Shown here piece after piece: positions 1-8,654 of a stretch of 56,663 nt of DNA; position 1 is the stretch's first letter, and each line of letters begins with the position of its first letter. The notes beneath the pieces are model-generated. The model was not told the DNA's origin. It was given only the letters and a program-made list of their open reading frames with translations, and searched no databases. The DNA is from Komagataeibacter nataicola (GTDB lineage: Bacteria > Pseudomonadota > Alphaproteobacteria > Acetobacterales > Acetobacteraceae). The DNA is taken from assembly GCF_003207795.1 (NCBI RefSeq), contig NZ_NIRT01000021.1, forward strand, positions 1-56,663, in the 5' to 3' direction. Made by a program: the position numbers and the translations under genes.

Positions 1-192
1 CTGCTCGACCGCGTGCGCTTCCGCCCCATGACCCTGCCCGACCGCTTCATCGACCATAACAGCCAGGAGGCCCAGTACCATGAGGCCGGGCTGGATGCGG
101 TGGCCATTACCAATACCGCCCTTGATGCGCTGGGTGTCGGAATCAGCATGACGAAGCCCTTGCTAAAGACGGCAAACGGACCGAAATCATGA
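1..192 (+). CDS. dxs: 1-deoxy-D-xylulose-5-phosphate synthase, C-terminal end (partial)
   Basis: The first 63 codons in frame 1 run to a TGA at 190-192 and read like the extreme C-terminus of DXS, with the stretch LPDRFIDHNSQEAQYHEAGL followed by DAVAITNTAL. DXS condenses pyruvate and glyceraldehyde 3-phosphate into DXP, the first step of the non-mevalonate isoprenoid pathway that supplies squalene for hopanoids. The thiamine-diphosphate and transketolase domains lie upstream of the window. The stop codon overlaps the ATG of the next gene (ATGA), so dxs is translationally coupled to hpnM. That linkage of isoprenoid supply to hopanoid genes fits the family assignment. Identification rests on a short tail, so it is good but not certain. 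Confidence 0.85.
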   Translation: MLDRVRFRPMTLPDRFIDHNSQEAQYHEAGLDAVAITNTALDALGVGISMTKPLLKTANGPKS

Positions 193-851
193 ACATTATG
201 AAACATGCCCTGAAAACCACCGCACTGGCGCTTTGCGCCGGCCTGATGGCGGCACCGGTCATCCCTGCCGTCTTCCCCATTCATGCAGCCCATGCCGCCA
301 GCGCGTCCGACGCGCAGGTGCAGGAGCCGATCAAGGCCCTTTACGCGGCCCTTGACCGCGTGCAGGCCAAAGGCAGCGGCACGTTCGAGCAGCGCTCGCA
401 GATGCTCGCTCCCTCGATCGACCGTGCCTATGACATGGAGACCGTGCTCGCCTCCTCCATCGGCCCGCGCTACGCTGCCCTGCCCGCTGACCAGAAGCAG
501 CAACTTCTGGCCACGTTCCGCCAGTTTACGATCGCCCGCTATGTCTCGAGCTTCAAGCCGGGCAGCGACGCGCGCTTCACCATCGATCCTGCTGTCACGC
601 CCTCTCCGGTGGGTAACGACCGCATTGTTATAACGCACATCGGCTCATCCGATGATCCGAGCGGGACCGAAATCAATTACGTGATGCGCTCGGATGCCAA
701 GGGCTGGCAGATCGTTGACGTGCTGCTCAATGCCCATATCAGCCAGGTTGCGGCACAGCGTGCGGATTTCAGCTCAGCCCTGTCTGGCGGGAATGTCCAA
801 AAACTGACAAATCTGTTACAGAAGAAAATCAAGACCTTCTCGGAAGAGTAA
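189..851 (+). CDS. hpnM: Hopanoid-associated MlaC/Ttg2D-like periplasmic protein HpnM
   Basis: This 220-residue protein has a Sec signal peptide (hydrophobic core around residues 9-30, likely cleavage after AHA near residue 36). The rest matches the toluene-tolerance Ttg2/MlaC family: a helical N-part with AYDMETVLASSIGPRYAALP and a later GWQIVDVLLNAHI block typical of MlaC folds. MlaC proteins carry phospholipid through the periplasm. HpnM homologues are encoded in hopanoid clusters and are thought to move hopanoids or lipids to the outer membrane; here that role is inferred from context. The start at 189 overlaps the dxs stop; an internal ATG at 198 is an alternative. No export partner (HpnN) is in the window. 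Confidence 0.85.
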   Translation: MNIMKHALKTTALALCAGLMAAPVIPAVFPIHAAHAASASDAQVQEPIKALYAALDRVQAKGSGTFEQRSQMLAPSIDRAYDMETVLASSIGPRYAALPADQKQQLLATFRQFTIARYVSSFKPGSDARFTIDPAVTPSPVGNDRIVITHIGSSDDPSGTEINYVMRSDAKGWQIVDVLLNAHISQVAAQRADFSSALSGGNVQKLTNLLQKKIKTFSEE

Positions 852-914
852 TCTGACCCTTCCCTGACGTCTTTTTCATTTTTGCCTTGCGCGCGGGACC
901 TTGCCGGAAAAATA

Positions 915-2093
915 ATGTCTGTTTTCAACGCTCTTGTTTCACCCGCCGGACTGGCTGCGACTGTCGCGGCCGCTGGGTGCATGCAGGCAGCGGTAGGCAC
1001 TTTCCTGGTCTCGCGTTTCCGCTGGCAGGAAAAACGCGTTGACCGGGAAGTGCCCCTGCCACCGGTCTCCGTGCTCAAGCCGCTGCATGGGGATGAACCC
1101 CTGCTTGAGGAAGCACTCGAAAGCTTCTGCACGCAGGATTATCCCCATATGCAGATCGTCTTTGGTGTGCAGGCCGAGGATGATGCCGCCATCCCCATCG
1201 TGCGCCGCCTGATGGAACGTCATCCGGACGTGCCGATGGAGCTGGTGATCGACTCCACCTTCCATGGGGTGAACCGCAAGATCGGCAATCTGATCAACAT
1301 CATGACCCGCGTGAAGCATGATGTGCTGGTCATTTCCGACTCGGACATTCACGTGGCGCCCGATTACCTGCGCCACGTGGTGGGCGCGATGGTGCCCGAC
1401 AATGTGGGACTCGTGACCACGCTCTATGCCGGGCTGCCTGCCTCAAACACAGTTCCGCGCCTGCTCGCGGCCTGCCAGATCAACCACAACTTCCTGCCTG
1501 GCGTCATGCTGTCGCGCTACCTCGGGCGGCAGGACTGCCTTGGCGCCACCATGGCGCTGCGGCGCTCCATGCTCGACTCCATTGGCGGGCTCGAAGCCCT
1601 TGTGCCCCATGTGGCCGATGATGCGATTCTTGGCCGCTACGTGCGCGAGCATGGCAAGGACATCGCCATTGCCGCGTGCATGACATGGACCACCGTGGGC
1701 GAAACCTCGATGCGTGAGGTGCTGGCGCATGAACTGCGCTGGGGCCGCACCGTCAAGACACTGGAACCGGCAGGCTATGCGGCCTCAGCCATCCAGTTGC
1801 CCCTGTTCTGGGCCACGGTCGCGGTGCTGCTCGCACCCCATGCGGCGTGGACCTGGTTCTTCTTTCTTGGCGCGTGGGGATGGCGGGGCGTATGTTCCTT
1901 CATCCTTGACCGGACACTGGCGCAACGCAGCCTGCTGCCGTTAGTGCTACTGCCACTGCGCGACTGGATCTCAGCTGCGATCATGGTAGGCAGCGTGACG
2001 GGCACAAGGGTTGCCTGGCGCGGGCAGACGATGCATGTCACGCCCCATTCGGTCATGACACCACGATCGCAACCCGCCTCCCCCGGTGACTGA
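915..2093 (+). CDS. hpnI: Hopanoid glycosyltransferase HpnI (GT2, ceramide-glucosyltransferase-like)
   Basis: An inner-membrane family 2 glycosyltransferase of 392 residues. HpnI transfers N-acetylglucosamine to bacteriohopanetetrol, the first step toward the composite head group. There is an N-terminal membrane anchor (residues 5-25), the entry motif PPVSVLKPLHGDEPLLEE, the metal-binding D142-S-D144, a later VADDAILG acidic motif, an LRWGRT (QxxRW-type) motif, and two or three C-terminal membrane segments. The reading frame also opens at an ATG at 882, but its first 11 residues are unlike the family, and starting at 915 puts the hydrophobic anchor at the N-terminus. The gene follows hpnM by about 60 bases and precedes hpnJ, the usual hopanoid order. 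Confidence 0.88.
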   Translation: MSVFNALVSPAGLAATVAAAGCMQAAVGTFLVSRFRWQEKRVDREVPLPPVSVLKPLHGDEPLLEEALESFCTQDYPHMQIVFGVQAEDDAAIPIVRRLMERHPDVPMELVIDSTFHGVNRKIGNLINIMTRVKHDVLVISDSDIHVAPDYLRHVVGAMVPDNVGLVTTLYAGLPASNTVPRLLAACQINHNFLPGVMLSRYLGRQDCLGATMALRRSMLDSIGGLEALVPHVADDAILGRYVREHGKDIAIAACMTWTTVGETSMREVLAHELRWGRTVKTLEPAGYAASAIQLPLFWATVAVLLAPHAAWTWFFFLGAWGWRGVCSFILDRTLAQRSLLPLVLLPLRDWISAAIMVGSVTGTRVAWRGQTMHVTPHSVMTPRSQPASPGD

Positions 2094-2199
2094 CTCCCCC
2101 GCCAGCCCGCCGGACCGTTTTAAAAACCCACCCTGTAGTCAATAAGAACGGGTATTAAGGGAACCCCGTTCCCCGCCAGAACCCGAGGATACGCGTAGC

Positions 2200-3624
2200 A
2201 TGATGAAAACCCTGTTTCTCCAGCCGCCTTCGTTTGACGGATTCGACGGTGGGGCCGGTTCCCGCTATCAGGCCAAGCGGGAAATCAAGTCGTTCTGGTA
2301 CCCGACCTGGCTGGCCCAGCCCGCCGCCATGGTTGAGGGCAGCCGCCTGATCGATGCGCCGCCTGCCCGCATGGGCATGGAGCCGATCCTCGAAGACGTG
2401 CGCAACCGCGACCTCGTCATCATGCACACCTCCACGCCTTCCTTCGCATCGGACGTGCGCGTGGCCCAGATGCTCAAGGAGGCCAACCCCAAGGTCAAGA
2501 TCGGCATGGTTGGCGCCAAGGTGGCGGTGCAGCCCGAAGAGAGCCTGCTCAATGCCCCGCCAGTCGACTTCGTGGCGCGCAACGAATTCGACTTCACCAT
2601 CAAGGAAATGGCGGAAGGCCGCGAGTGGAAGGATGTCGATGGCATCTCCTGGCGCGATGCCGATGGCAAGATCGTGCACAACCGCGACCGCGCCATGATC
2701 GAGGACATGGACAGCCTGCCGTTCGTGACCGAAGTGTACAAGCGTGACCTGAAGATTGAAGACTACTTCATCGGTTACCTGATGCACCCCTACATCTCGA
2801 TCTATACCGGCCGTGGCTGCAAGTCGCGCTGCACCTTCTGCCTGTGGCCGCAGACCGTGGGCGGCCATCACTACCGCACCCGCAGCCCCGAGCACGTGGC
2901 CGCCGAGATCCGCCTGGCGAAGCAGTACTTCCCGCAGGTGAAGGAATTCTTCTTCGATGACGATACCTTCACCGATGACCTGCCGCGCGCCGAAGCGATT
3001 GCCAGGGAACTCGGCAAGCTGGGCGTAACCTGGTCGTGCAACGCCAAGGCGAACGTGCCCCGCAAGACGCTGGAAGTGCTCAAGGCCAACGGCCTGCGCC
3101 TGCTGCTCGTGGGTTACGAGAGCGGCAACCAGCAGATCCTGCACAACATCAAAAAGGGCATGCGCGTCGAGACGGCCCGCGAGTTCACCAAGAACTGCCA
3201 TGAACTCGGCATCAAGATCCATGGCACCTTCATCCTCGGCCTGCCGGGCGAGACGAAGGAAACCATTCAGGAAACCATCCGCTTCGCCACCGAGATCAAC
3301 CCGCACACGCTGCAGGTTTCGCTGGCAGCGCCCTATCCCGGCACGTTCCTGCACCAGCAGGCGACCGAGAATGGCTGGCTGGATGAAAAGAACGCCGAGC
3401 TGATCGATGACAACGGCGTGCAGATCGCACCGCTGCACTACCCGCACCTGTCACACACCGAGATCTTCCAGAGCGTGGAAGAATTCTACCGGAAGTTCTA
3501 CTTCCGTGCGCCCAAGATCGCCTCGATCCTGAACGAGATGGTGCGCAGCCCGCAGATGATGAAGCGCCGCCTGCGCGAAGGGGTGGAGTTCTTCCAGTTC
3601 CTGCGCGAACGCCGCGCGGCCTGA
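2200..3624 (+). CDS. hpnJ: Hopanoid B12-binding radical SAM protein HpnJ (cyclitol ether synthase)
   Basis: 474 residues. The N-terminal 180 or so residues form a cobalamin-binding-type domain. The radical SAM core follows, with the 4Fe-4S motif CxxxCxxC at C207, C211 and C214 within GRGCKSRCTFCLWPQ. Members of the HpnJ family convert glucosaminyl-hopanoid to the five-membered cyclitol ether. The FFFDDDTF, SCNAKANV and GTFILGLPGET stretches are typical of B12-radical SAM enzymes of this family. A GAGGA ribosome-binding site sits about 11 bases before the ATG. Length and gene order (hpnI-hpnJ-hpnK) support the call. A strong terminator follows immediately. Confidence 0.92.
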   Translation: MMKTLFLQPPSFDGFDGGAGSRYQAKREIKSFWYPTWLAQPAAMVEGSRLIDAPPARMGMEPILEDVRNRDLVIMHTSTPSFASDVRVAQMLKEANPKVKIGMVGAKVAVQPEESLLNAPPVDFVARNEFDFTIKEMAEGREWKDVDGISWRDADGKIVHNRDRAMIEDMDSLPFVTEVYKRDLKIEDYFIGYLMHPYISIYTGRGCKSRCTFCLWPQTVGGHHYRTRSPEHVAAEIRLAKQYFPQVKEFFFDDDTFTDDLPRAEAIARELGKLGVTWSCNAKANVPRKTLEVLKANGLRLLLVGYESGNQQILHNIKKGMRVETAREFTKNCHELGIKIHGTFILGLPGETKETIQETIRFATEINPHTLQVSLAAPYPGTFLHQQATENGWLDEKNAELIDDNGVQIAPLHYPHLSHTEIFQSVEEFYRKFYFRAPKIASILNEMVRSPQMMKRRLREGVEFFQFLRERRAA

Positions 3625-3638
3625 TCCCGCCACGCCCC

Positions 3639-3673
3639 ATGCCGGAACCTTCGGGTTCCGGCATTTCTTTTTT
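3639..3673 (+). terminator. Intrinsic terminator between hpnJ and hpnK
   Basis: A perfect 11-bp stem, ATGCCGGAACC (3639-3649) and GGTTCCGGCAT (3654-3664), closes on a TTCG tetraloop and is followed by TTC and six T. This is a textbook rho-independent terminator on the plus strand, 15 bases after the hpnJ stop and 22 bases before the hpnK start. It should cut hpnK expression relative to hpnJ unless there is read-through or a separate promoter. Confidence 0.9.
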
Positions 3674-3694
3674 CAAGCCACCCGGTTTTCCAGC

Positions 3695-4549
3695 ATGAAG
3701 CGCGTCATCATATCCGCCGACGATTTCGGCCTGTCGGAAGAAGTCAACGAGGCCATCGAGATCGCCCATCGGGATGGATTGCTGTCAACCGCGAGCCTGA
3801 TGGTTTCCGGCCCCGCCGCCGCCGATGCCGTACGCCGCGCCAAAAAGCTGCCTGACCTGCGGGTGGGGCTGCACCTTGTAGCCATTGAAGGCCCGGCCAC
3901 CCTGCCGCCTGCCGATATTCCGCTGCTGGTTCCGCAGGATGGTCTGTTCCCCTCCGACCAGCTCAAGCGGGGGGTGGAATATTTCTTTCGGCCTGCCGTG
4001 CGGCGTGAACTGGCTGCCGAGATCGAGGCGCAGTTCCGCGCCTTTGCCGCAACCGGGCTTATGCTGGACCACGCCAACGCGCACAAGCACATGCATCTGC
4101 ACCCCACCGTGGGGCGCTACCTGATTGAAAGCGGCCTGCGCCATGGCCTGCGCGCGGTGCGCGTGCCGCTCGAGCCACCCGAGCCACTCCGCGCGGCCGG
4201 CACCTATGCCGACACGCTGGGCGATGCCGCCCTGCGGCGGTGGACCGGGCTTTTACGCCATCAGGCGCATAAGGCCGGGCTGGTGACGAATGACTGGTGC
4301 TTTGGCCTGGCATGGAGCGGGCACATGACGACCGAGCGCGTCTCGGCGCTGGCCGCCCACCTGCCTGATGGTCTGTCGGAAATCTATTTCCACCCGGCCA
4401 CGGCCAAGAACAGACTGTTACAGCGGCTCATGCCGACTTACGAACATGAGGCCGAGTTCCGCACGCTCTGCGCGCCGGGCTTTCGCTCGGGGCTGGCTCA
4501 TGCGGGAGCTGTACCCACGACATGGACCGATGTTGCTAGCGGGCGTTAA
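3695..4549 (+). CDS. hpnK: Hopanoid YdjC/ChbG-like deacetylase HpnK
   Basis: A 284-residue carbohydrate deacetylase of the YdjC/ChbG family. HpnK is the family proposed to remove the acetyl group from N-acetylglucosaminyl-hopanoid before HpnJ makes the cyclitol ether. Visible signatures are the N-terminal metal/catalytic pair D9-D10 in SADDFGLS and the histidine cluster starting D125-H126 with H130, H132, H134 and H136, as in YdjC enzymes. The protein looks cytoplasmic. No clear Shine-Dalgarno is seen before the ATG at 3695, and a terminator lies just upstream, so it may be expressed at a low level by read-through. A dispersed repeat element follows its stop. Confidence 0.88.
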   Translation: MKRVIISADDFGLSEEVNEAIEIAHRDGLLSTASLMVSGPAAADAVRRAKKLPDLRVGLHLVAIEGPATLPPADIPLLVPQDGLFPSDQLKRGVEYFFRPAVRRELAAEIEAQFRAFAATGLMLDHANAHKHMHLHPTVGRYLIESGLRHGLRAVRVPLEPPEPLRAAGTYADTLGDAALRRWTGLLRHQAHKAGLVTNDWCFGLAWSGHMTTERVSALAAHLPDGLSEIYFHPATAKNRLLQRLMPTYEHEAEFRTLCAPGFRSGLAHAGAVPTTWTDVASGR

Positions 4550-4560
4550 ACGGACGGAAT

Positions 4561-4646
4561 AAAAGGTTTTGGTAAAGCTTTTTTTCACAAAAAAGCTTTA
4601 AAAGAACGCCGCCTTTTTAAAAAAAGGCGGCACCCAAAAACTTTTT
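4561..4646 (+). repeat. Dispersed two-hairpin repeat, complete copy A
   Basis: An 86-bp intergenic element between convergent hpnK and trxA. It starts AAAAGGTTTTGG and ends CCCAAAAACTTTTT, near-inverted ends. Inside are two hairpins: AAAGCTTTTTT against AAAAAAGCTTT (about 4575-4600), then GCCGCCTTTTT against AAAAGGCGGC (about 4609-4631). Related copies occur at 22951, 51761 and, decayed or partial, at 15626, 20289, 31316, 54367 and 55777. Both hairpins carry A/T runs on both sides, so each can serve as a bidirectional terminator here. Confidence 0.8.
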
Positions 4647-4654
4647 ACTGATAA

Positions 4655-4984
4655 TCAGCCGAGCTTGGATTCAACCCATGCCTTGAGCTGGCTCTTGGGC
4701 ATCGCACCGGTCTGCTGGGCTACGGGCTTGCCATCCTTGAACAGGACCAGAGTGGGAATGCTGCGTACGCCATATTCGTTGGGGGTGCGGAGATTATTGT
4801 CGATATCGACCTTGGCCACGGTCATGCGGCCCTTGAACTCGCCGCCGAGCTCTTCCAGCGCGGGCGCGATCATTTTGCACGGGCCGCACCATTCAGCCCA
4901 GAAATCAACCAGAACCGGCTCCTTCGAGTCGAGCACCAGCGTCTTGAACTGGTCATCGCTGACCGCAATCGTGTTTTCACCCAT
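4655..4984 (-). CDS. trxA: Thioredoxin
   Basis: A 109-residue cytoplasmic thioredoxin, the general dithiol reductant kept reduced by thioredoxin reductase. The redox centre is C33-G-P-C36 in FWAEWCGPCKMIAP, and the cis-proline motif is in VRSIPTLVLFKDG. Length equals the family's usual 105-110. The ATG at 4984 (MGENT) is chosen; a GTG one codon earlier at 4987 is possible, and a GGAG lies about 9 bases upstream of the ATG. The gene lies 79 bases downstream of addA on the same strand, the usual alphaproteobacterial addB-addA-trxA order, so it may share the operon or have its own promoter in the gap. Confidence 0.96.
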   Translation of the reverse strand: MGENTIAVSDDQFKTLVLDSKEPVLVDFWAEWCGPCKMIAPALEELGGEFKGRMTVAKVDIDNNLRTPNEYGVRSIPTLVLFKDGKPVAQQTGAMPKSQLKAWVESKLG

Positions 4985-5063
4985 CACTCAATGCTCCATT
5001 TACGGCAGCCATGGCTGCCTGTGTCCTTGCGTCCTGCTGACATGGCAATCGCCCGGCACGCGG

Positions 5064-8000
5064 TCAAGCCCGTACCGACCCCTTTAAGGCAACCCGGTCC
5101 GGCGCATAATGGTCCAGCAGTGCCGCGGGCAGGATGTCAACGCGCACGCCCTCGGTCCAGACCAGCACGCACACAACCTGCCTGCCGGGATAGACCCCGC
5201 GCAACAGGGCGCGGTAGGCCGCCATCTGGCGCAGGTAGAGCACGGGGGTCTGCCCAATATCGGCTGGTGGATGGCGGTTGGTCTTGAAGTCGCACACCAT
5301 GACCGTATCGGCATTGACCGCCATGCGGTCCACCTGCCCCACGATCACCTGCTCGCCCACGATTCCGGCCAGGGGCTGCTCCACGCGGCTGCCAGGCGCA
5401 AACAGGGCCGCAAGCTCTGGCCGCTCCATGACCGCGAGCACCTCCGCCACCAGTTCATCACGCAGTTCGGGCGCAAGCCCCGCCGCCGGGCGCGACAGCC
5501 AGGCATGGGCCAGATCCGCACGCGCATCGGGCGCGCAGTCGGGCAGGTACTGCAACAGGGCATGCACCAGTTGCCCGCGTTGCAGGGCGCGGGCGCGCCG
5601 GGCCGTGGCATCCGCCCGGTCGCGCACCGTGCTGGCCGAGACCAGCGGCGAGCGCACGGCAGGCTGCGGGCCAAGGGCCACATCATCGGGCCGGCTGGGC
5701 GCAAGCGGGCGGGCCAGCGGGCCTTCCGCCACGGGCAGCACGGGCCGCCACAGCGGCGCGTGGCCCATCCACTCCGGCAAGGCGACGGGTTCCACCTCCA
5801 GCGCCGGGGCCTGCGACCGGGGCATGGGCGCGGACACGCTGCGCTTTTCCTCCAGCACCAGGCTTTCACCCTCCCAGCCCAGATCAAAAGGCCGGGCCTC
5901 GGCGCCTGCCTGCTCGAAACCACGGTGGCACAGGTCATACCAGCAGCCATCGGGCACGCCCCGGCTGGGCTTCCAGCCGCATATGACCAGCCGGTCGCTC
6001 GCACGGGTCAACGCCACGTAAAGCAGACGGTTATATTCCTCCGCCGCCTCCTGTTTGATCTTGTCCTGCAAGGCTGCGGTCAGGTCGGTGGTCAGCTCGC
6101 GGCGGGGCACCCAGATGGGGATGTCGAGACCGGTCTGCTGGTCCTTTTTCCACAGGATGTTGGTGTCAGAGCGGGGGCTGGCGATGGTATCGGGCAGCAC
6201 CACCAGCCGCGCCTGCAGCCCCTTGGCCCCGTGCGCGGTCATGACGCGCACCATGTTGGCCGAGGCGTCAGGCTCATGGCGCACGGTCTCATCCGAGGCA
6301 TTGAGCCAGTGCAGGAAGCCCTGCAGCGAGATGGCATGCGCCTCCTCAAAGCGCAGCGCGGCGGAGAGCAGTTCATCCACCGGCTCCACCGCCTCCGGCC
6401 CAAGGCGGGCCAGCAGCCGCGTGCGCGCCCCCAGCGGCCCAAGGGCCTCGGCCAGAAGCTGGTAGGGGGTTGCGTAGTCCACCTGCCGGAACAGCGTGTT
6501 GAGGATATGCCATGCCGCCGCCCAGTCCGGGCGCTCGGTATGGCGCGCGCGCAGCACGGCCCAGAGCGGTTTGCCATCGCGGCCCGTTGCAAGATGCATG
6601 AGCGACTCATCATCCAGCCCGCCAATGGGCGAGGTCAGCACGCAGGCCAGCGTCAGGTCATCCTGCGGCAGGAGCAGACACGCGCACAGCGCCATGAGAT
6701 CCTGCACGGCAAGCTGGTCGGTCAGCACGGTGCGCACGAGGGTGGCCACCGGCACGTCGTTCGTTTTCAGCGCGCGGATCAGGGCGCGGGCGAAGGCCGA
6801 GCGACGCGGCACGAGAATCAGCACGTCACCCGGCGCAAGCGGGGCCTCGCCCGGTGCCGGGGGCCTGCGCAGTTCGGCTGCAATCCAGGCGGCCAGCGTA
6901 TCGGCCAGGCGCTGCTGGGCAGTGGACTGGCCCGCGTTCTGGCTGGGGGCCTGCCAGGGGCTGACTGCCTCGCCATCCTCCTCCACCGGCACGGGGGGCC
7001 AGATCTCGACGCGGCCGCCCTGGCCGGGGCGGGCGGTGACATGGGGGGGAATGGTGCCATCGGGCTCGGCCACGCCCCGGGCGGCGGCGGCGTTGGCGAA
7101 CACGCTGTCCACCAGTTTGAGCACCGGGGCGGTGGAGCGGAAGGAAACGGTCAGGGCCGGTTCGCGCCACAGGGCCCCGGCTGCCGCCGCACTGTGGCGA
7201 AAGCGCTGCCGCCACGCGCGGAAGGCCTCGGGGTCGGCCCCCTGAAACGAATAGATCGACTGCTTGTAGTCCCCCACCGCGAAGATGGTGCGCGGCGTGC
7301 CCTCGTCATCATGCGTGCCTTCGCCTGCGAAGAACTCCGCCGTCAGCCCCCCCGCGATGGCCCACTGGTCGAATGATGTATCCTGCACCTCATCAAGCAG
7401 AAGGTGGTCGATGCCGCCGTCGAGCTTGTAGAGTACCCACGCCGCACCGGGGTCACGCAGCAGTTCGAGCGTGCGGTCGATCAGGTCATCATAATCAACC
7501 ATGCCCTGCGCGCTCTTGCGCGTGGCGTAACGCTCCAGCACCGGCTGCGCGACCGAGAGCAGCGCGCAGGTCAGTTCAAACACCGTGATCGCACGCATCT
7601 GCTGCTCAATGGCGATGATGCGCGCCGCCTCCGCCAGCAGCTGTTCGACCAGCACCGGGCGCGCGGCGGCAAGTTTGGCGTTCAGCCCGCCGCGCTGACG
7701 GGGCGCGCCATCGTTTTTCAGCAGCGCCTTGCGCCACACGGGCCATTGTGCCGCGCGGGCCGCCGCATCCTGCCCCAGCCAGGCCAGCATGATTTCGGCC
7801 TGCGTCCTGACGGTGGGCGATCCTTCCTGCGCCGCGTAACGCAGGCCGTCGCGCAGGGCGTCCTCATCGGGGATGGTGGCGCAGGCCTGGCGCAGCACCT
7901 CCTCCACGCTGCGCCCGCTTATGCCCAGCAGGCGCATCAGGGCAGCCTCGACACTGGCCCGGTCGCGCACCCACTGCCGCGCCACCGGCAGCAGGCGGCG

Positions 8001-8654
8001 GGCATGCGCCTGCAACCGCGCGATCAGGGACGTAAAGTCACCCATGCCGATCTGACCCGCCAGCAGCCCCACGGCGGGGCCGCCCGCGCCCACCACGTCC
8101 TCCACCGCCGCGCGCTGGGCCAGGCGGGCATCGGTTTCCTCGATCAGGGTGAAATGCGGGCTGATCGCGGCTTCAATGGGGAAGCGCCGCAGCAGCGACT
8201 GGCAGAAGGCATGGATGGTGCCAATGCGCATGCCGCCGGGCAGATCAAGCACGCGGGCAAACAGTTCACGCGCCACCTCGCGCGTGCGCTCATCCACCGG
8301 CACCGACAGGCGGGCAAGTTCCCCATCCAGCGCCGCATCAGGCAGCATGACCCACTGGCCCAGCCGGTCCTGCAGGCGGATCGACATTTCGGCTGCCGCC
8401 GCCTTGGTAAAGGTCAGGCACAGGATGCGACCGGGGTCGCTGCCCGCGACACGGGTGGGCACGCCGTCACGGTCGGGCACGTCACGCGGCAGCATGAGGC
8501 GCAGCAGCCGGTCGATCAGCAGCTTGGTCTTGCCACTACCCGCCGAGGCCGAGACAAACACCGATGCCTGCGGGTCCGATGCCTGCGCCTGGCTGCGATT
8601 GGCAAGGCCGATGGCGTCCATCGTGGTGTCGGCCTTTGGGGGGAACACGTTCAT
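5064..8654 (-). CDS. addA: Double-strand break repair helicase-nuclease AddA
   Basis: 1196 residues, the UvrD-like helicase/nuclease subunit of AddAB, which resects double-strand DNA ends and loads RecA. Walker A is at residues 36-43 (ASAGSGKT); UvrD-type motifs follow (LTFTKAAAAEM, LLLDEVQDTS, AVGDYKQSIYSFQGADP, VMTAHGAKGLQ, YVALTRASDRLVI). The C-terminal RecB-type nuclease has RGQLVHALLQYLP and the catalytic D1122-F-K of CDFKTNRHP. Its ATG overlaps the addB stop (ATGA), so the two subunits are translationally coupled. Length is normal for the alphaproteobacterial form. M12 is an alternative start but would lose the coupling. Confidence 0.96.
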   Translation of the reverse strand: MNVFPPKADTTMDAIGLANRSQAQASDPQASVFVSASAGSGKTKLLIDRLLRLMLPRDVPDRDGVPTRVAGSDPGRILCLTFTKAAAAEMSIRLQDRLGQWVMLPDAALDGELARLSVPVDERTREVARELFARVLDLPGGMRIGTIHAFCQSLLRRFPIEAAISPHFTLIEETDARLAQRAAVEDVVGAGGPAVGLLAGQIGMGDFTSLIARLQAHARRLLPVARQWVRDRASVEAALMRLLGISGRSVEEVLRQACATIPDEDALRDGLRYAAQEGSPTVRTQAEIMLAWLGQDAAARAAQWPVWRKALLKNDGAPRQRGGLNAKLAAARPVLVEQLLAEAARIIAIEQQMRAITVFELTCALLSVAQPVLERYATRKSAQGMVDYDDLIDRTLELLRDPGAAWVLYKLDGGIDHLLLDEVQDTSFDQWAIAGGLTAEFFAGEGTHDDEGTPRTIFAVGDYKQSIYSFQGADPEAFRAWRQRFRHSAAAAGALWREPALTVSFRSTAPVLKLVDSVFANAAAARGVAEPDGTIPPHVTARPGQGGRVEIWPPVPVEEDGEAVSPWQAPSQNAGQSTAQQRLADTLAAWIAAELRRPPAPGEAPLAPGDVLILVPRRSAFARALIRALKTNDVPVATLVRTVLTDQLAVQDLMALCACLLLPQDDLTLACVLTSPIGGLDDESLMHLATGRDGKPLWAVLRARHTERPDWAAAWHILNTLFRQVDYATPYQLLAEALGPLGARTRLLARLGPEAVEPVDELLSAALRFEEAHAISLQGFLHWLNASDETVRHEPDASANMVRVMTAHGAKGLQARLVVLPDTIASPRSDTNILWKKDQQTGLDIPIWVPRRELTTDLTAALQDKIKQEAAEEYNRLLYVALTRASDRLVICGWKPSRGVPDGCWYDLCHRGFEQAGAEARPFDLGWEGESLVLEEKRSVSAPMPRSQAPALEVEPVALPEWMGHAPLWRPVLPVAEGPLARPLAPSRPDDVALGPQPAVRSPLVSASTVRDRADATARRARALQRGQLVHALLQYLPDCAPDARADLAHAWLSRPAAGLAPELRDELVAEVLAVMERPELAALFAPGSRVEQPLAGIVGEQVIVGQVDRMAVNADTVMVCDFKTNRHPPADIGQTPVLYLRQMAAYRALLRGVYPGRQVVCVLVWTEGVRVDILPAALLDHYAPDRVALKGSVRA

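Noticed and set aside
5109-7376. Long plus-strand open frame (755 codons) over addA
   Set aside because: Antisense shadow of a recognised gene in GC-rich DNA; the protein is Arg/Gln/His/Gly-rich and has no family likeness.
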